DNA from: Liolophura sinensis
Taxonomy: Eukaryota; Mollusca; Polyplacophora; Chitonida; Chitonidae
Assembly: GCF_032854445.1 (NCBI RefSeq)
Contig: NC_088304.1
Coordinates: forward strand, 684,001-748,000
Length of the DNA stretch: 64,000 nucleotides
Direction: 5' to 3'
Within the stretch, counting starts at the first letter, position 1. Each line of letters opens with the position of its first letter. This document shows positions 59,501 to 62,500 of this stretch, in pieces. Under the pieces are notes generated by a model. That model searched no databases. It worked only from the letters and a program-made list of their open reading frames with translations, and was not told the DNA's origin. Position numbers and translations under genes: made by a program.

Positions 59501-62500
59501 TGTGGAAGTCAACCTGATACTCTGCTTCATATTGTGGATGTCAACCTGATACTCTGCTTCATATTGTGGATGTCAACCTGATACTCTGCTTCATATTGTG
59601 GATGTCAACCTGATACTCTGCTTCATATTGTGGAAGTCAACCTGATACTCTGCTTCATATTGTGGATGTCAACCTGATACTCTGCTTCATATTGTGGATG
59701 TCAACCTGATACTCTGCTTCATATTGTGGATGTCAACCTGATACTCTGCTTCATATTGTGGATGTCAACCTGATACTCTGCTTCATATTGTGGATGTCAA
59801 CCTGATACCCTGCTTCATATTGTGGATGTCAACCTGATAGTCTGCTTCATATTGTGGAAGTCAACCTGATACTCTGCTTCATATTGTGGATGTCAACCTG
59901 ATACTCTGCTTCATATTGTGGAAGTCAACCTGATACTCTGCTTCATATTGTGGATGTCAACCTGATACTCTGCTTCATATTGTGGAAGTCAACCTGATAC
60001 TCTGCTTCATATTGTGGATGTCAACCTGATACCCTGCTTCATATTGTGGATGTCAACCTGATACTCTGCTTCATATTGTGGATGTCAACCTGATACCCTG
60101 CTTCATATTGTGGATGTCAACCTGATAGTCTGCTTCATATTGTGGAAGTCAACCTGATACTCTGCTTCATATTGTGGATGTCAACCTGATACCCTGCTTC
60201 ATATTGTGGATGTCAACCTGATACTCTGCTTCATATTGTGGAAGTCAACCTGATACTCTGCTTCATATTGTGGATGTCAACCTGATACTCTGCTTCATAT
60301 TGTGGAAGTCAACCTGATACTCTGCTTCATATTGTGGATGTCAACCTGATACTCTGCTTCATATTGTGGATGTCAACCTGATACTCTGCTTCATATTGTG
60401 GAAGTCAACCTGATACTCTGCTTCATATTGTGGATGTCAACCTGATACTCTGCTTCATATTGTGGATGTCAACCTGATACTCTGCTTCATATTGTGGATG
60501 TCAACCTGATACCCTGCTTCATATTGTGGATGTCAACCTGATACTCTGCTTCATATTGTGGAAGTCAACCTGATACTCTGCTTCATATTGTGGATGTCAA
60601 CCTGATACCCTGCTTCATATTGTGGATGTCAACCTGATACTCTGCTTCATATTGTGGAAGTCAACCTGATACTCTGCTTCATATTGTGGATGTCAACCTG
60701 ATACTCTGCTTCATATTGTGGAAGTCAACCTGATACTCTGCTTCATATTGTGGATGTCAACCTGATACTCTGCTTCATATTGTGGATGTCAACCTGATAC
60801 TCTGCTTCATATTGTGGAAGTCAACCTGATACTCTGCTTCATATTGTGGATGTCAACCTGATACTCTGCTTCATATTGTGGATGTCAACCTGATACTCTG
60901 CTTCATATTGTGGATGTCAACCTGATACCCTGCTTCGTATTGTGGATGTCAACCTGATACTCTGCTTCATATTGTGGAAGTCAACCTGATACTCTGCTTC
61001 ATATTGTGGAAGTCAACCTGAAACTCTGCTTCATATTGTGGAAGTCAAACTGATACCCTGGTTCATATTGTGGGTGTCAAACTGATACCCTGGCTAATAC
61101 TGTGGAAGTCAACCTGATAATCTGGCTTGTAATGTGGAAGTCAGACTGATGCCCTGGTTCATATTGTGGAAGTCAAACTGATGCCCTGGTTCATATTGTG
61201 GATGTCAAACTGATACACTGGCTTATAATGTGCAAGTCAAACTGATATCCTTTATGATAATGTGGAAGTCAAACTGATACTGTGGATGAGAATGTGCAAG
61301 TCAAACTGATACCCTGGCATATAATATGCAAGTCAAACTGATACCCTGGCTTATAGGGTGCAAGTCAAACTGATGCCCTGGTTCATATTGTGGAAGTCAA
61401 ACTGATATCCTGGCTTATAATGTGCAAGTCAAACTGATATCCTGGCTTATAATGTGGAAGTCAAACTGATATCCTGGCTTATAATGTGGAAGTCAAACTG
61501 ATACCTGGCTCATTTTGTGGAAGTCAGACTGATACTCTGGCTTATTACTTATTAGTTATTCGAATAACTAATAACAAACTAGCTGTGGGTTATTCCAATA
61601 ACTAACCCCCCGCTGATTAGTTATTTGTTATTCGAATAACTAACCTGCTGCTAGTTAGTCATTAGTTTTTCGAATAACTAACCTGCTGCTGAGTTAGTTA
61701 TTAGTTATTCTAATAACTAATAACAAACCTGCTGCTAACTTCAGTCTGCTGAAAATTCTTGCGTATGACATTTAAAAAATATTACTGGGGCTATCTATCA
61801 CCCTTGTAGGCCATGCCTTTACTGGGGGTATCTATCACCCTTGTAGACCGTGCCTTTACTGGGGGTATCTATCACCCTTGTAGGATGTGCTTTTACTGGG
61901 GCTATCTATCACCCTTGTAGGCCGTGCCTTTACTGGGGGTATCTATCACCCTTGTAGGCCGTGCCTTTACTGGGGGTATCTATCACCCTTGTAGGCCGTG
62001 CCTTTACTGGGGGTATCTATCACCCTTGTAGGCCGTGCCTTTACTGGGGCTATCTATCACCCTTGTAGGCCGTGCCTTTACTGGGGGTATCTATCACCCT
62101 TGTAGGCCATGCCTTTACTGGGGCTATCTATCACCCTTGTAGGCCATGCCTTTACTGGGGCTATCTATCACCTTTGTAGGCCTTGCCTTTACTGGGGCTA
62201 TCTATCACCCTTGTAGGCCATGCCTTTACTGGGGCTATCTATCACCCTTGTAGGCCGTGCCTTTACTGGGGGCTATCTATCACCCTTGTAGGCCATGCCT
62301 TTACTGGGGGTATCTATCACCCTTGTAGGCCGTGCCTTTACTGGGGCTATCTGTCACCCTTGTAGGCCGTGCCTATCACCCTTGTAGATTTTCTGATAGC
62401 ATGTGTAAACACTACATGCAGTTTGCCGAACACAGAGTTTAGACCACGCTTTTGGATTATTTACAGTTTGCTAATTGGCTAGCAACCTAAGGGACTCTTC

